Origin: Priapulus caudatus
Lineage: Eukaryota; Priapulida; Priapulimorpha; Priapulimorphida; Priapulidae
NCBI RefSeq assembly: GCF_000485595.1
Contig: NW_014577305.1
Coordinates: 5,764 to 31,506 of the forward strand
DNA: 25,743 nt
Reading direction: 5' to 3'
The notes beneath the pieces were generated by a model. The model ran no database searches and had not been told where the DNA came from. It saw only the letters and a program-made list of their open reading frames with translations. The position numbers and the translations under genes were made by a program. Position 1 is the stretch's first letter. Every line of letters starts with the position of its first letter. Positions 1 to 10,598 of the stretch are shown in pieces.

Positions 1-51
1 TTCTTTTTGGTGGTTTTGAGACAGTGGCTGATTGTGTATTCAGAAGGGACA
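1..51 (-). repeat. 51-bp direct repeat, copy at the window edge
   Basis: The first 51 bases are identical to 1867-1917. The offset is 1866 bp (622 codons), so both copies are read in the same minus frame and encode the same peptide (VPSEYTISHCLKTTKKK). Sequence inward of each copy differs completely. The copy may continue left of the window. Confidence 0.9.
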
Positions 52-3000
52 CAACACGTCGTCACAGAAGATGGAAATACTGGATGGAAATTCACGTCGA
101 CCGTGAATTCGTCGATGAGCGCGAGAAAGTCGAGCAGCAACGCGGGTACGCCGCGCGGCGCAGCCTCCGTCTCCATGGCGATGACGCGGTCGAGCAGCGA
201 CTGCAGGACGAGGCTCACGTCTCCGTGCAGCTGTCCGGTATCGCACGCCTCTGCCTCCGCCGCTGCGTTGCCGTCGACGCTTGAACCGCCAACAACTTCC
301 ACGCAAACGACGGTTTTTGCTTCGACCGACGAGTCGCCTTCGCGGACGCCAGAGTTTGCTTGTTTCTCCTTGTTTGCTTCGGCATTCGTAGATATCAGCT
401 GCTCGGCGATAGTTTCTAACGTAGATTCTATGTCGCACGAGTCGTCAAAGTCGTCGATATTGTCACAGAATTCTCTCATGGCAGCCAGACACTTCGAGAA
501 GGCGTTTTCACTGGCAACATCGCTAGCGTTGCTCTTATTTTCCGAGAACGAACTGCAGTTATTCGCAACCTCGTTTATTTTAACATTTTCGGTGGCAACT
601 GCCGGCACTCGCTTCTTAGTCTCCGCGACGCAAACGTCTGAAGACGATGCGGGGTCGTCGGCGGTTTTTCGTCTGTGACTTTGTCGTGGGTTACGAGACG
701 ATGCCGCAGGGCCCTGGGACGAAGGTAGGGTGTGCAGTATTACTCGTGGCCACATCTGTGCCGGTTCTTCGTGATCCATCTTTGGTGAGATCCCCACAAC
801 CTGTTGCATTGGTGAGATAGCAGGCGACACGCTCGACATAAACCTAGCGGGGGGCACTGGAGTTGCTTTCCCAGCAGGAACCAGAAGGACATTGCCATTT
901 TGTGATGAATTGGTAGCGGAAGCCATTTCCGTTGCATCCTGCGCAGGTGTAGAATCATTGCTGGTAATAAACTGCAGCTGTGGTTCCTGTCCCAGTTTTA
1001 TCGGGGGTGGCAGTCTTCGTCCAGATGCTGCGCCTCCAGGACCAAACAGCATCGATGATGCAGTCAATGGCTGATCTTTCACTGGTGCTATTAAATTCTG
1101 AGAGGACATATCCATCGGAGTCAAGTCCTTTCTCGTTTCTGCACCTGGCCTGATGATCAACAGATGTGAACGTTTGGCTGTACTGCTAGCAATCACACTC
1201 GAGTCGCATTCTCCATTGAGAATGTCTCCATCCGTTGTATTCTTTGATTTGAGTGAACTAGAAGAACGAGGCCTCTTGGGCCGGCATCTCAGAGACTGGT
1301 CTGCCTTACTTTCTGCTTGAGCGCTCTGCTGAAACAATCCCCGGTGCTTAACTTGTGCAGCATCTTGCAAGAAATCCTCATGTATCGCGCTTGGATTTAA
1401 TTCAGCGAACAGTTCAATGTCGTAATCTCCAGTCCTCACAACGTCCCGAACAGCAGAAACTAGATCATTACTAGCACGCGAACCGAGTCTATTGAATGGA
1501 CTAGTGGCAGATGCAAGCTGCCGCTGTGAAAGCTGCACCTCGGGGACCTGTGAATGTGGTAGCTCTCGTAGCTTTTGCGAGAAGTCTGTTAATACAAGTT
1601 TAATGTCCATCTTTGATCCATCACTCTCCGTACGCTTTAGAAGGTGTTCTTGGATACTATCCTGCAGCAGCAGTATGTAATCACGAAGGTAATCAAAATG
1701 CCTGACAATAGCATCTGCAATTGCCATTGCTTCAAGATGAAGGTCAGAGTTCTCTACTTCTCTGCTACACTCATTAAACGAATGACACTCGGTAGTGTGT
1801 TTTTGAGCTGAATCAGATTTGATAGCATCGGAGAGATCATCACTGCCAGGCAATCTCTCTTCACTCTTCTTTTTGGTGGTTTTGAGACAGTGGCTGATTG
1901 TGTATTCAGAAGGGACATTATCGTCAACAATTATTAATTCATCACTAGGTTTTACTTCTCTTGCGAACACTTTATTCACCAAATCGCAGCAACTGGTTCT
2001 TGAGCAACTATCGTCAGGCAGTCCACAGTCATTATCTCGAGTTGTGACGAGGCACTTTTCAGGTGTCTGCAAACCGTTTTTCAATGGCTTAACGGCAGAA
2101 GAGGCCACTGCTGGTCTAGTAGATGGCGTTCCAGCAAAACAGCTTGCCAGAGGTCTAGATGGCTTACCAGCAGAATAACTTGTCGCTGGTCTAGACGGCT
2201 TACTCGCAGAGTATATCATTACTGGTCTAGCTTGCCTACTAGCAGATTGACTCACTACTACAGGTTTAGCTGCAATGGAGACCCTGTTCACAGAAGCACT
2301 GCATAGTGCCGATTCAGTCGGGTTTTCAGCACTAGGTTTAGGCGGTCGAGGCTTAGACCTTGCCAGGTGTTGCAATGACTCATTGTAATTGATCTCTGAC
2401 GATATTTTTTCGAGGAATCGCTCGTTGATAACCCGTTTAGCGATGCAAGCCATCTCGTTGTTTTTCAAACAATCTGGCAATCGAATTTTTCTCCGGCCCA
2501 CGCGGGGGAGTTGCGGATCAGGGTCGGCTCCAGCAGAATCGTCCAGCAAACGTTTTTTCTCAACGTCCTCAAATATATCTCCTCTCGCGCAAACACACTC
2601 GAACATGCACTCTACTTTCCCGCAGTGGGAGCGCGTCCTTCTCCTTCTGGCCCGAATCAAACTGTCGCAGATGCATCCAAACTCGCAGTGAGGATTCATG
2701 TACCCGGTTCCACACTGCGATATGCCGACCGGTTCGGATGTGTGATCGAGATCGTGGTACACGTCAAGTTCTGGCTGCGAATTAGAGTCCTCGCCGTACT
2801 GGTATCCCGGCACTTGTCGTGTGCGCAGAGCGGACACTGCGTCTTTCATTGACACCGTTGGAAATTTCAACTGCAACTTTGGTTTCAGTAACTTTCGCAT
2901 AGTAAATGTTGGTGTTGGATTGTCACGACATGGCCAATTTTGCTTTGCGTTCGTCTTTTTACCCTGTTCTTCACTCAACAATTCCTCCTTTCTAATAATG

Positions 3001-4805
3001 TCCATAAGCTCTTTCTTAGTTTTCGGTTTCCTTTCTTTCTTCTTACATTCAACGGGAGGTTTTCCTGCACCAACGCTTGTGTCTCTGACCCATAAAGGTC
3101 CCTCACCAGGTCTTTGCACTGTGGCACTTCCTATGCTGTATGACTGCCCCAACTTCTGTAGAAAAGCCACAACTCTTCTAGTGGCTGGCACTGGAGGAAG
3201 AGCGCTCTTACTTTCCTGTGCTGTGTCTTGTTCATTCTGCACACTCTCTGTCCTTTGAACTTCTTCAGGCGACTTTTCATCATCACATTCAAGTTTCCTG
3301 AAGAGACTGTCTAATGTATCCGACATCTTTGTTTTACTGCATGTACCGTGTATTCTTGACGTATCTGGGGTGCTCTTTTTTTTCTCTTTCTGCAAATAAG
3401 CTTCCAATAGAGGACTTTCAAATACAGAACCAAACGTATGGGAACCATCCATGTTGGGTTTCTGTTGATCGGAAACGGCATTGCCTTGATCAATATTTTG
3501 TGATCTTAACGTCAGTTCTTCATTAGTGCTCTGTGTATCACCCAGCTTGTCAAGCAGTCTTTTGCTACACTCTTCCATCCTTACTTCCTCCTGGGATGGT
3601 TCTTCCGTGCTACCGTCGATAATATCATCGTCGCTTTTTAATTTCTTCAGCTTAACAATGCATTCGGGGCTCAGTGGACCTGCAGGACGCGGAGGCGTCG
3701 GGGAGGGTTCATCTATAATAGCACAACTGTCAAACGTCTTGCGCTTCCAGCCCTTGATTTTAGTGATATCACTCGTTTTTGTCGGCGATATGACTTTGCA
3801 ACCAACCCCTCCAGTTGCGACTGTGCCTGCATTGTCCTTTCCGTACAGCAGCCTCCGATATTTTCTCGTCTGGTCCTCTATGCGCCGCACCCGTCGTGCG
3901 TTCGCAAACATGAGGCACTTGTGCTTTGGTCGCCTGTGAGCTCGCTTGCGCCGCGAGCGCTTCTCAAGGTAGACCTTCATCAAATCCTCGGATTTGAACG
4001 AGAGGAAAGTCAGGCCGTCGATGACGTCGATGTCGGGTCTAGTGACGACGTTCGGCCTCACCTGTGACCCGCACTCAGATGACCTGATCACAGACGCTTC
4101 CACCTGTTTCTCGATTGCACGCAGCTCGTCCAACAGCCGCACAATGTCGCCGTCCGCTCCCGCCGTTCTTCGTGTCATCGCCGTTACGTTCTGCAGCTCG
4201 TTCGAAACAAGATATAACAAAGTTCTCATTTCTGAATACGATTGCACAGGGCTACTAACGAGGTTAGAATATTTACAAGGTATTCTACCCACCGCCATCG
4301 CATCAAGACGCGAACTACCCAAGCCGTACCCGGTTTTCATGCCGGAAAACCTATTGCGTAGTACAAGTTCAGTGAGCTTTCTAACTTTTGCGGTACTGCG
4401 TGCTTTGGGTTTGCTTTTGGTCTCGATCGGAAATGGACCATCGAGGCAAGGGATCTCATTGTCGTTGTTGGCTACGTTTGCATCATGCCGACCAGACTCG
4501 ACCTGTCTTGTCTTGTCTTTTCTGTTCTTGCACGATGACATGTCTGTAATAATCTCAAACATGTTTCTATGATTTAACATATCAGAGAGGCATTCTTCCT
4601 TCTTGCTTGCCTTCTCATCATTCTCCAATCCAGGATGCATTTTAGTACGAATGCCCCTGCGATCTAATCTAACCACAGCATCAGCATGGACCTTGATATC
4701 ATGCAGCTCATTGCCAGCTGTGTAAGTAGTTTTCATAACTGTCTTTAGTAGTCTATTACTCGATCTCCTCTGCATGGCTCGTGTCTGTGTGACTTTCATT
4801 GCTGC
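1..4805 (-). CDS. Giant exon of an MGA-like nuclear protein (partial, runs off left edge)
   Basis: The minus frame whose triplets start at positions divisible by 3 is open from 4934 to position 1; I checked every triplet for stops and found none. The first ATG is at 4799, seven bases inside a splice acceptor, with G at -3. From that ATG the protein exceeds 1,595 residues. Most of it is charged and disordered-looking, with basic patches near residues 275-300. The one compact domain is a Cys cluster at about residues 705-737 with pattern C-x3-C-x-C, then HC-x4-C-x3-C-x-C. From memory this resembles the conserved middle domain of MGA (MAX gene-associated, DUF4801). Known MGA also has an N-terminal T-box and a C-terminal bHLHZip; neither is in this window, so the T-box is either in an upstream exon or absent. 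If the call is right it is a DNA-binding partner of MAX in a PRC1.6-type repressor. The coding call is strong; the family call is moderate. An alternative is an unrelated Cys-rich nuclear protein. Confidence 0.8.
1867..1917 (-). repeat. 51-bp direct repeat, internal copy
   Basis: Exact partner of 1-51, lying inside the same open frame. To its left are sequences coding SEERLPGSDD, and to its right the repeat ends after GGGACA. Either a true in-frame duplication within the exon or an assembly join are possible sources. Confidence 0.9.
2113..2259 (-). repeat. Four tandem 36-39 bp units encoding a 12-13 residue repeat
   Basis: Units start at 2113, 2152, 2188 and 2224 on the plus strand, each beginning GGTCTAG. 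They are 39, 36, 36 and 36 bp, so all keep the minus reading frame. The protein unit is roughly SAxKPSRPAxSY, a basic Ser/Pro repeat. A diverged fifth unit (SAVKPLKNG) follows downstream in the protein. Unit length is a multiple of three throughout, as expected for expansion under coding constraint. Confidence 0.8.
2589..2687 (-). other. Cys/His cluster (MGA middle-domain-like) in the giant exon
   Basis: On the minus strand this reads HCEFGCICDSL, a basic linker, then SHCGKVECMFECVCARG. Eight cysteines fall in two similar half-sites (C-x3-C-x-C and C-x4-C-x3-C-x-C), which suggests metal binding. It is the only strongly patterned part of the long protein and the basis of the MGA call. That resemblance is recalled, not computed. 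Confidence 0.5.
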
Positions 4806-4830
4806 CTGAAACAATGAACATTTTATTAAG
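4806..4830 (-). promoter_or_regulatory. Splice acceptor of the giant exon
   Basis: On the minus strand a T-rich run ends in TTCATTGTTTCAG, followed by GCAGCAATGAAAGTC. The exon would begin at 4805 in phase 0 relative to the ATG at 4799. This supports either a 5'UTR exon upstream (ATG in exon 2) or coding exons further upstream. Confidence 0.6.
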
Positions 4831-5870
4831 ATATATGCATTATATTTCTCACGTATACACGCTGGCTTTCCATAACCATTTAATACTTTACAGTAAATTG
4901 AATTTAACCAGTGAATGCACAGTAAAGTGCCATTTTAACCAGTTAGCCACATCTGTAATGGTTTTCACAAGTTGGTTAGGTTGGTTTTAATTGTCTGGCA
5001 TAGTACAGACAATATGCTCCTATACTTCTAAAGTTCTATTAAAAATTACAAGCAAAATGTGCAGTTTACAGGTGTCAAGTGTGAAAATGTTGCATCTGAA
5101 ACAGCAGCGTTCATAGAGAATGACACCACAATGATGATATCATGAACTTGTGTGGTGTGCTATATGAGATATGTCTTATGAAGATTGGGCCACCGTTAAA
5201 AAATTGTTTGTTTACCCTTTACCTACTCGCTCTCAGGGTACCTCGCACCTCAGTAGGTAGGTAAGTGGTCTTTTTTATTTTGTTTTGACAAGATGTGTGT
5301 ATGTATATTGTATATTCTGTTTTGTGTATATGTTTTTGCAGATGGATTTTGATTTTTTTTTTTGCGAAACAAAATAATTGTTGTTTTGTTTTAATCGGCC
5401 AATAAAATGTGTCGAGTAGCGGCGTTTTGGTGAGTCGGTCGGTAAAGGGAAAACAAGCAATATTTTATCTTAGGCCTTACCTTTATGTATTTTTTCTACA
5501 GGTAACACCTTAGCATAATAAGCTATAATCAGCATCTCGAAGGGTGCTGCAAATTGGCGAACAGTTTTGTTTATTTGCGCCAGAGCTCAAGCATCGTGGA
5601 AAGACATTACACACAAACTGACTAACAAGTGCCGCAGAGCGACAGCGCTCACCTGACGGCAGGTGTTCTGATGCTAAACTAACTGGCAAACAAATAAAGA
5701 GCACCCTCCCATCACCGCGTTCGCGCTCAGAGCATTTATCTAGGATACTACTAATACAGATCTAAAATAGATAGAAAGGTAAAACAGATAGCAAGGCTTT
5801 GCTATACCTGTAATACAGTAATAAAGATACAGCTGTGTAACTTTAATAACTTCGCTATATTAACATGTTA
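4831..5870. other. Non-coding region between the two genes
   Basis: AT-rich, with no convincing coding exon on either strand. The visible short open frames are low complexity. Two minus-strand donor-like sites (CAG before GTGAGC at about 5655, CAG before GTATAG at about 5806) could end 5'UTR exons of the MGA-like gene, but this is unproven. Confidence 0.5.
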
Positions 5871-5879
5871 TCATGGATA

Positions 5880-6000
5880 TGCGTGAGCGTCGAGCGTGAG
5901 TGGTGGGGTGGGGAGAGAGTGGGGAGGGGGCGGGTGGAGGGGCTCTAATAGCAAAAGCACTTGCCGGAGATGGCGCGTGCAAGTGTCATCAATATCAAAG
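5880..6000 (+). promoter_or_regulatory. G-rich 5' region, possible shared promoter / 5'UTR
   Basis: A sharply G-rich stretch (many GGGG and GGGTGG runs at 5900-5945) stands out from AT-rich flanks, directly before the ATG at 6001. No TATA box is obvious. With the MGA-like exon on the opposite strand to the left, it could be a head-to-head promoter; this is inference. Confidence 0.35.
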
Positions 6001-6089
6001 ATGGCATCACCCTTCGTGCCGGATAACCTTCACTCCATTGAGTTGCTGAAATCCAAGTATATTCAGGCAGGCGAGAATTTCGCTCAGCT
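6001..6089 (+). CDS. First coding exon of an unrecognised small gene
   Basis: The ATG has a good context (AAG ATG G). It encodes MASPFVPDNLHSIELLKSKY and nine more residues, then meets a strong donor (CAGCT then GTGAGT at 6090). It ends in phase 2. If unspliced, the frame stops at once (TGA at 6091-6093), which also favours splicing. The peptide looks amphipathic and globular. The next exon with the matching phase is 8622-8800. I do not recognise the protein. Confidence 0.55.
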
Positions 6090-6439
6090 GTGAGTTAACA
6101 CATCTGCATTGCAGGTTGCCAGGCAATAATTATGATTAGAATAGTGTCAGTTCACCCCCATGCATGCGTAATGGGCTGCCCCCATGTTTTTGCCTACACA
6201 GGCGAGCACTCAGGGTTCATTACAGTGTGATAATACAGGGTGCTACTCAGGGTGCTAATACAGACTGCTTTAGAAAATAATATGATTTAAGGAGCATAAA
6301 CCTTGTTCAACAAACATTTGCCTTTTCAATTGAACTGTGCAACTGTAATGTGATCCGACACTTACTCTTCGCATGTCAGCAGAAAGAACATTTCATGGTC
6401 CTTTCAATAAAGCCATAAAAATGCTAGGTCACTGCTGAA

Positions 6440-6830
6440 ACAAAAAAGTTTTTCAATCGCTCCATCAGACCATGTCCTCAGAAAATGTCTAAAATCTGCC
6501 CTGTGACCCATTGACATTTGAGCTGTGACCTCCAATTTCGGCACAGTGATTGCTTTTCCTACCATGATGCTATACACCGACTATCCCGAGCCTAGGCCGA
6601 GCCGTTTAGATTTGTGCCACAATTCTGCATTTTCCTCCCGATACCTTAAGTTAAGGAGGGAATGTTCCCCCTTCTTTTACACCTCTTGACCTTTGACCCC
6701 CGCTTCAACATCCCAACACGTCAAGCACGGACGCACGCACGGACGGCCGGACGGACGCACGCTTATTCGATTCTACAAACTGCATCTGACTGTGTCAGAT
6801 GAGCTAAAAAAATTGTTATTGGTGTGCAAG
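6440..6830. repeat. Dispersed repeat with ACGG/ACGC array and terminal hairpin
   Basis: The stretch carries TGACCTTTGACC-type phrases, an ACGG/ACGC/CCGG short-tandem array at about 6726-6762, and a perfect hairpin at 6783-6801 (CATCTGAC, loop TGT, GTCAGATG) followed by GCTAAAAAAA. This layout resembles SINE- or MITE-like repeats of marine invertebrates, from memory. Exact ends are not determined. Confidence 0.4.
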
Positions 6831-7012
6831 GGATTTTATTTATATTTGTATCAAGTAGACCGTTATTGATAAAACAGGAGGTGATACATCCATCAAATTT
6901 TAAAACATGGCTCTGGACAGAGATGTGCCATAATCACTATTCCTCTATTGTCTACATCGTATGAAGATATTGCACATTCAACGTCACTGCAACATATTTA
7001 AGGTTATGATAT

Positions 7013-7687
7013 TGTAAGCGGGCAAAGGCCACACGCCAGTGAAGGTGATGACGGATGCGTGAATGGTGTTGGGGTAATGCATAACACAGGAGCGGGCGAG
7101 TCAGCGGTCGACACGGAGATCAAAGAGAGCGACTTGAGATGGCACCAGCTACGCTGGGAATCGCAGTCATGAATCTCCGGCGAGTGTGATAGGCGGCCGC
7201 ACACGTGCTGACCTATAGATGATGGTGCTGACCGAGCTGGCCGGGATGACACCATGGTCCAAATTGACCATGGCGTCGCGCCAAGTGCGCACCACGCATC
7301 CCGCAACCATATTAGGTAGCAGGAGATAGCGGTAGGAATCCGCACTCTGCCGTGTTCGGGAGGGCCGGTTGGTCAGAGTTGGGAGCTAAAAGAGATCTGT
7401 GACGTAAGGGAAGAAATGCAATCGCGAGACCGGGGCGCGCCGTATAAAAGAAGAAGCGACCGACTGCTCGGGGCTTCTTGTGACGAGACGTAGTCTGTGA
7501 AAGGTGTAAGTTGCGTGATACGGTTGCTATGCACTGTAATGCCTTTTCTATTCGTTAGCGCACTGAGACTTCATGTATTGTACTAGAGATGTAGTAAAAC
7601 ACTAGTGAACGCTACTCTTGTCTTTTATTATCTCTCTCTATAGTCTATTGCAGAATTCCACATCATAGCGCAAACCACGCGTCTACA
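7013..7687 (+). mobile_element. Solo LTR, copy 1 (675 bp)
   Basis: It begins TGTAAGCGGG and ends GTCTACA, with a 4-bp target duplication (ATAT at 7009-7012 and 7688-7691). It is homologous over its whole length to 16918-17599; for example, the block starting GTAGGAATCCGCACTCTG is identical for about 48 bp. A TATAAAA box at about 7443 fits an LTR promoter. No internal retroelement sequence is attached on either side, so it is a solo LTR left by recombination. It lies in the putative intron between exons 6001-6089 and 8622-8847, in the same orientation as that gene. Confidence 0.88.
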
Positions 7688-8621
7688 ATATACTATTGAA
7701 AATACAATAAACCAATGTCTCATTCATTTTGACAGCCAATTTACCCCTATGTTCATATTAGTAATTACCTATTATGCAATTACATCAGCCTAGTGCTACT
7801 ATGTAATCATACTTGTAAGCAACTAGTTCCAGCTGTGTGTTTTCTCTGTTTTTTATTTACAAAACTCAATTTGTTGGTACAAATGTGAGTGCATCTTGTT
7901 AATTGGTCCAAGGTTTCAATAGTCCCAGGAACATTGGATATTGATGGCTGATTTTTGTACATAGAAGCATTTGAAACGAGTAGCTTTCATTAGTTTTAGC
8001 ATTGCACATTTGTCTATTCATATTTTTTGTTTGTTTTAGGGCATACGAAAGGGCGTGACAATGATTACAGGCAAAGGTCAGTCATAAAAGAAATATATAT
8101 TTTAAAGAAATGCTTTTCCACCTGAATTTCTATATTGGTTGCCTGTCTTGAATTATTAATGATTTTATGGCTGCTAAGTTTAAAAAAAATATATGTAATA
8201 GGTTGGCTAGCTGAATCAGGGCTAAGCTTGAAAAAGTAAAGTTTGAAAAGTGAGGAGAGTTGTGATCTAAGTGAGTATGTTGCCAAGCAAAGGAATAACA
8301 ATATTAGTAGTATAATGTAATAACACTGAGCCATTATTAGCTATTAGGTTAACAGCAGAACTAAATGTATTTTCACATTTTATTTTGTAAAAATCAACAT
8401 CAAAATGTTATTCATGTTCACACAATTTACACTGATGCAATGTCATATTCAACTACAATGATTGACAGCTAGCCGCTAGCTATAGTGCTGCTATAGAGGT
8501 ATTGTAAAATGTCAATTAGTAACAAAGTGTCACAATGTTAACAATTTAAAGTTAAAGCTGCCGTGACAAATAGATGAACCATGACTTCTAGTCATTTGTT
8601 AGGCATCCGTGTTATTTCCAG
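7688..8621. other. Intron-like AT-rich sequence
   Basis: No coding frame of note. A T-rich acceptor-like run ends at TTTTAG near 8040, but the sequence after it meets a stop within a few codons in the phase left by exon 1. Poly-A and poly-T runs are frequent. Confidence 0.4.
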
Positions 8622-8847
8622 GAATCGGACAGATTTGGCATTATGCAAGTATGCAGCCAGTGAAATGATTTGGGATGTTGTAAGCGCACACGTGCACCAG
8701 TTTGGAAGATGGGCACAATATAATAACAGCAGCGGCAGATCAAACAAGCTGCCGCAACCACATCCCAAAAGGCGCATGTTAAAAAAATACAACAACAAAT
8801 GTAAGCAACTCTATAACTATCAGTACGAGTCAAAGGTTGAAATGTAA
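8622..8847 (+). CDS. Second exon of the unrecognised small gene
   Basis: The exon follows an acceptor (GTTATTTCCAG) and begins with the single base that completes the phase-2 codon left by the 6001-6089 exon, giving Leu. It encodes a helical-looking segment (KYAASEMIWDVVSAHVHQFG) followed by a basic tail (PHPKRRMLKKYNN). It can end at a donor (GTAAGC at 8801), in phase 1, or be read through to a stop at 8845-8847, giving a protein of about 105 residues. I chose the read-through end because no further exon is visible. A small nuclear or complex-subunit protein is possible, but no family is assigned. Confidence 0.5.
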
Positions 8848-9490
8848 TAATATAGCATTATGTATCATATGTTATCACATGGCAAAATACCAGATGTACT
8901 TTGCTTGATTGTTAAATACATAACACTGGCTATTTCACTGACTCAGGTTCTAGTGTATAATCATGCATAGCTAAGCATTAAAAAATAGTGTCACGAACAC
9001 AGCAATGCGTAAGGAGAGTCTTTTTTCTCTTGCCATGATCCATGCGCCTATCATGTAGACCTAGAAGAGGCAGTCAACATCTTTGTCATGGTGTATTCGA
9101 GGAAACTGGAACTAAACGCCACTACTGTGACATACTGTAGAAGCTACTGCCAGGTCCATTAAGTTTTTCATACTTGCCCTCATTTCAAATGAGGGCGACA
9201 CAAACATCTAAACATGTTTATGTTTTCATCAATGCTCTGATAATACTTGCTTTCACTTTTGAAATTTCGTGCAATAGTTTGTAAATTATTGTACACAGCA
9301 ATGAATTCATTCCAAATTATATTATTCTGAAAGAAAGTAATATGTGTTTCTATGGTATGATTGCATTCATGCAGTACACAAACTAAGTTGGCTGGCTACA
9401 AAGGTCCACCTTCTAATAAAAACGACCCCGAAAAAGACCCACTGTAACACCGCAGTTCTAGGTAATGAAAAGCTAATCGGTCACTGACAA
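8848..9490. other. Non-coding AT-rich region with a short hairpin
   Basis: No gene seen. A perfect 10-bp inverted repeat with a one-base loop lies at 9176-9196 (GCCCTCATTT, C, AAATGAGGGC). Confidence 0.5.
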
Positions 9491-9498
9491 TTGCGAAT

Positions 9499-9538
9499 AT
9501 GGCTTCTGACGATTATGAACAAGCAGAGAGCAAACGAG
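9499..9538 (+). other. Possible short first exon (MASDDYEQAESKR)
   Basis: An ATG in an acidic, cleanly coding-looking stretch is followed after 40 bases by a donor-like GAG/GTAATA. Without splicing it stops after 18 codons. It could be a host first exon displaced from its partner by the retroelement insertion, or the leader of the Ty3 element itself. Weak support. Confidence 0.2.
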
Positions 9539-9625
9539 GTAATAAAGCCAACTAGAGTGGTCCTATAATCGGAATAGGAATATCTCCGGCGTCAACCAAT
9601 AACTCATTTATCTCTGTCGTAATAA

Positions 9626-10552
9626 CAGAAAGGAGACCGTGGTCCCCAGGCACCATCAAAGCCATGGGTTGCAGACGTGCGAACGACGCATGCATGGGTC
9701 GCGGGCGTGCTTGTTGCTATAAAAACAGGGAGCGGGAGGCTCGAGGAATTCACTTCGCAACCTCTAGGCACGCACGCATCTGCTGCGCGCAGATTACCAA
9801 TTACCGCTACATCTCCTGCGCCAATGTGCAGTGTTAAAATCGGCTCACTTTCACTTACGGCCCTAGTTGACACCGGTAGCGATTGTACGCTTATTGACCA
9901 AACCGCATGGCTCCAATTACCCCCACATATCTGGGTGACCGCAGCTTTCAACGCCGTATGTGCATCGGATGCCATGCTTCTTTCTGTCGCAGGCGATAAT
10001 ACAGCTTATAGGCACTGCTAATTTGCGTATTCTACTGGGACGAGTAACTGCCCTCCATAAGTGCTACATAGTTCGTGATCTAAGGCAGCAGTTCAGAATA
10101 GGAGCCGACTTTCTATCGGCTAACCGGGTAAATATCAATTTCGCCCGCGGAGTGCTCTCACTAGGTAATAGTGTGGTCACCTTAAAAATTCGTCAAGGTA
10201 AGCGATACCTCCACATCCCTCAACTCGCTTTCATTGACCGTTTGATCGTGTTACCCCCCATTCAGGCCAACACTGTTTCTGTCGCGTTCCCCGCCATATC
10301 TGCCAGTGTACGCTCCTCTTCGTTAAAGGATCTCCAGCTTTTAACATGTTTCGTAGTAACCCCCACTTAATCTTATTACCGTCTCTAGTCGAGGTCACAG
10401 CACAGCACACAATTCTTTGCTGGCTAGAAAATAGGTCAGATCGCAATATATCATTACCCCATAATGCCGTTGTCGCCATAGTTGAAGCCACCACCCCTCC
10501 CCATATATGGGATATTACGAGTCCAATGTGCAACCCCGCCCTTCGATTATAA
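9626..10552 (+). pseudogene. Ty3 protease region (retropepsin)
   Basis: An aspartic protease active site reads LVDTGSD, with the catalytic Asp at 9869-9871. After a frame change near 9,960-10,020 the C-terminal half continues with an IGADFL-x-NRVNIN motif, typical of the second half of retropepsins in Ty3 elements. A linker runs to a stop near 10550. The protein would process Gag-Pol. Upstream of 9677 there is no CCHC knuckle. The frameshift makes this copy non-functional as read. Confidence 0.65.
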
Positions 10553-10598
10553 TTAACTTGTAGACCACATCAAAGATTCTCGCTAGCGAGCAACGCTT

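Noticed and set aside
7-678. Long plus-strand frame of 223 codons, and other plus-strand frames up to 4572
   Set aside because: They start at non-ATG codons and lie antisense to the stop-free minus frame that runs through the whole region; their composition is that of a shadow.
8038-8056. Possible micro-exon after TTTTGTTTGTTTTAG
   Set aside because: In the phase left by exon 1 it meets a TGA within a few codons, and the only donor is weak. Direct joining to 8622 keeps the frame better.
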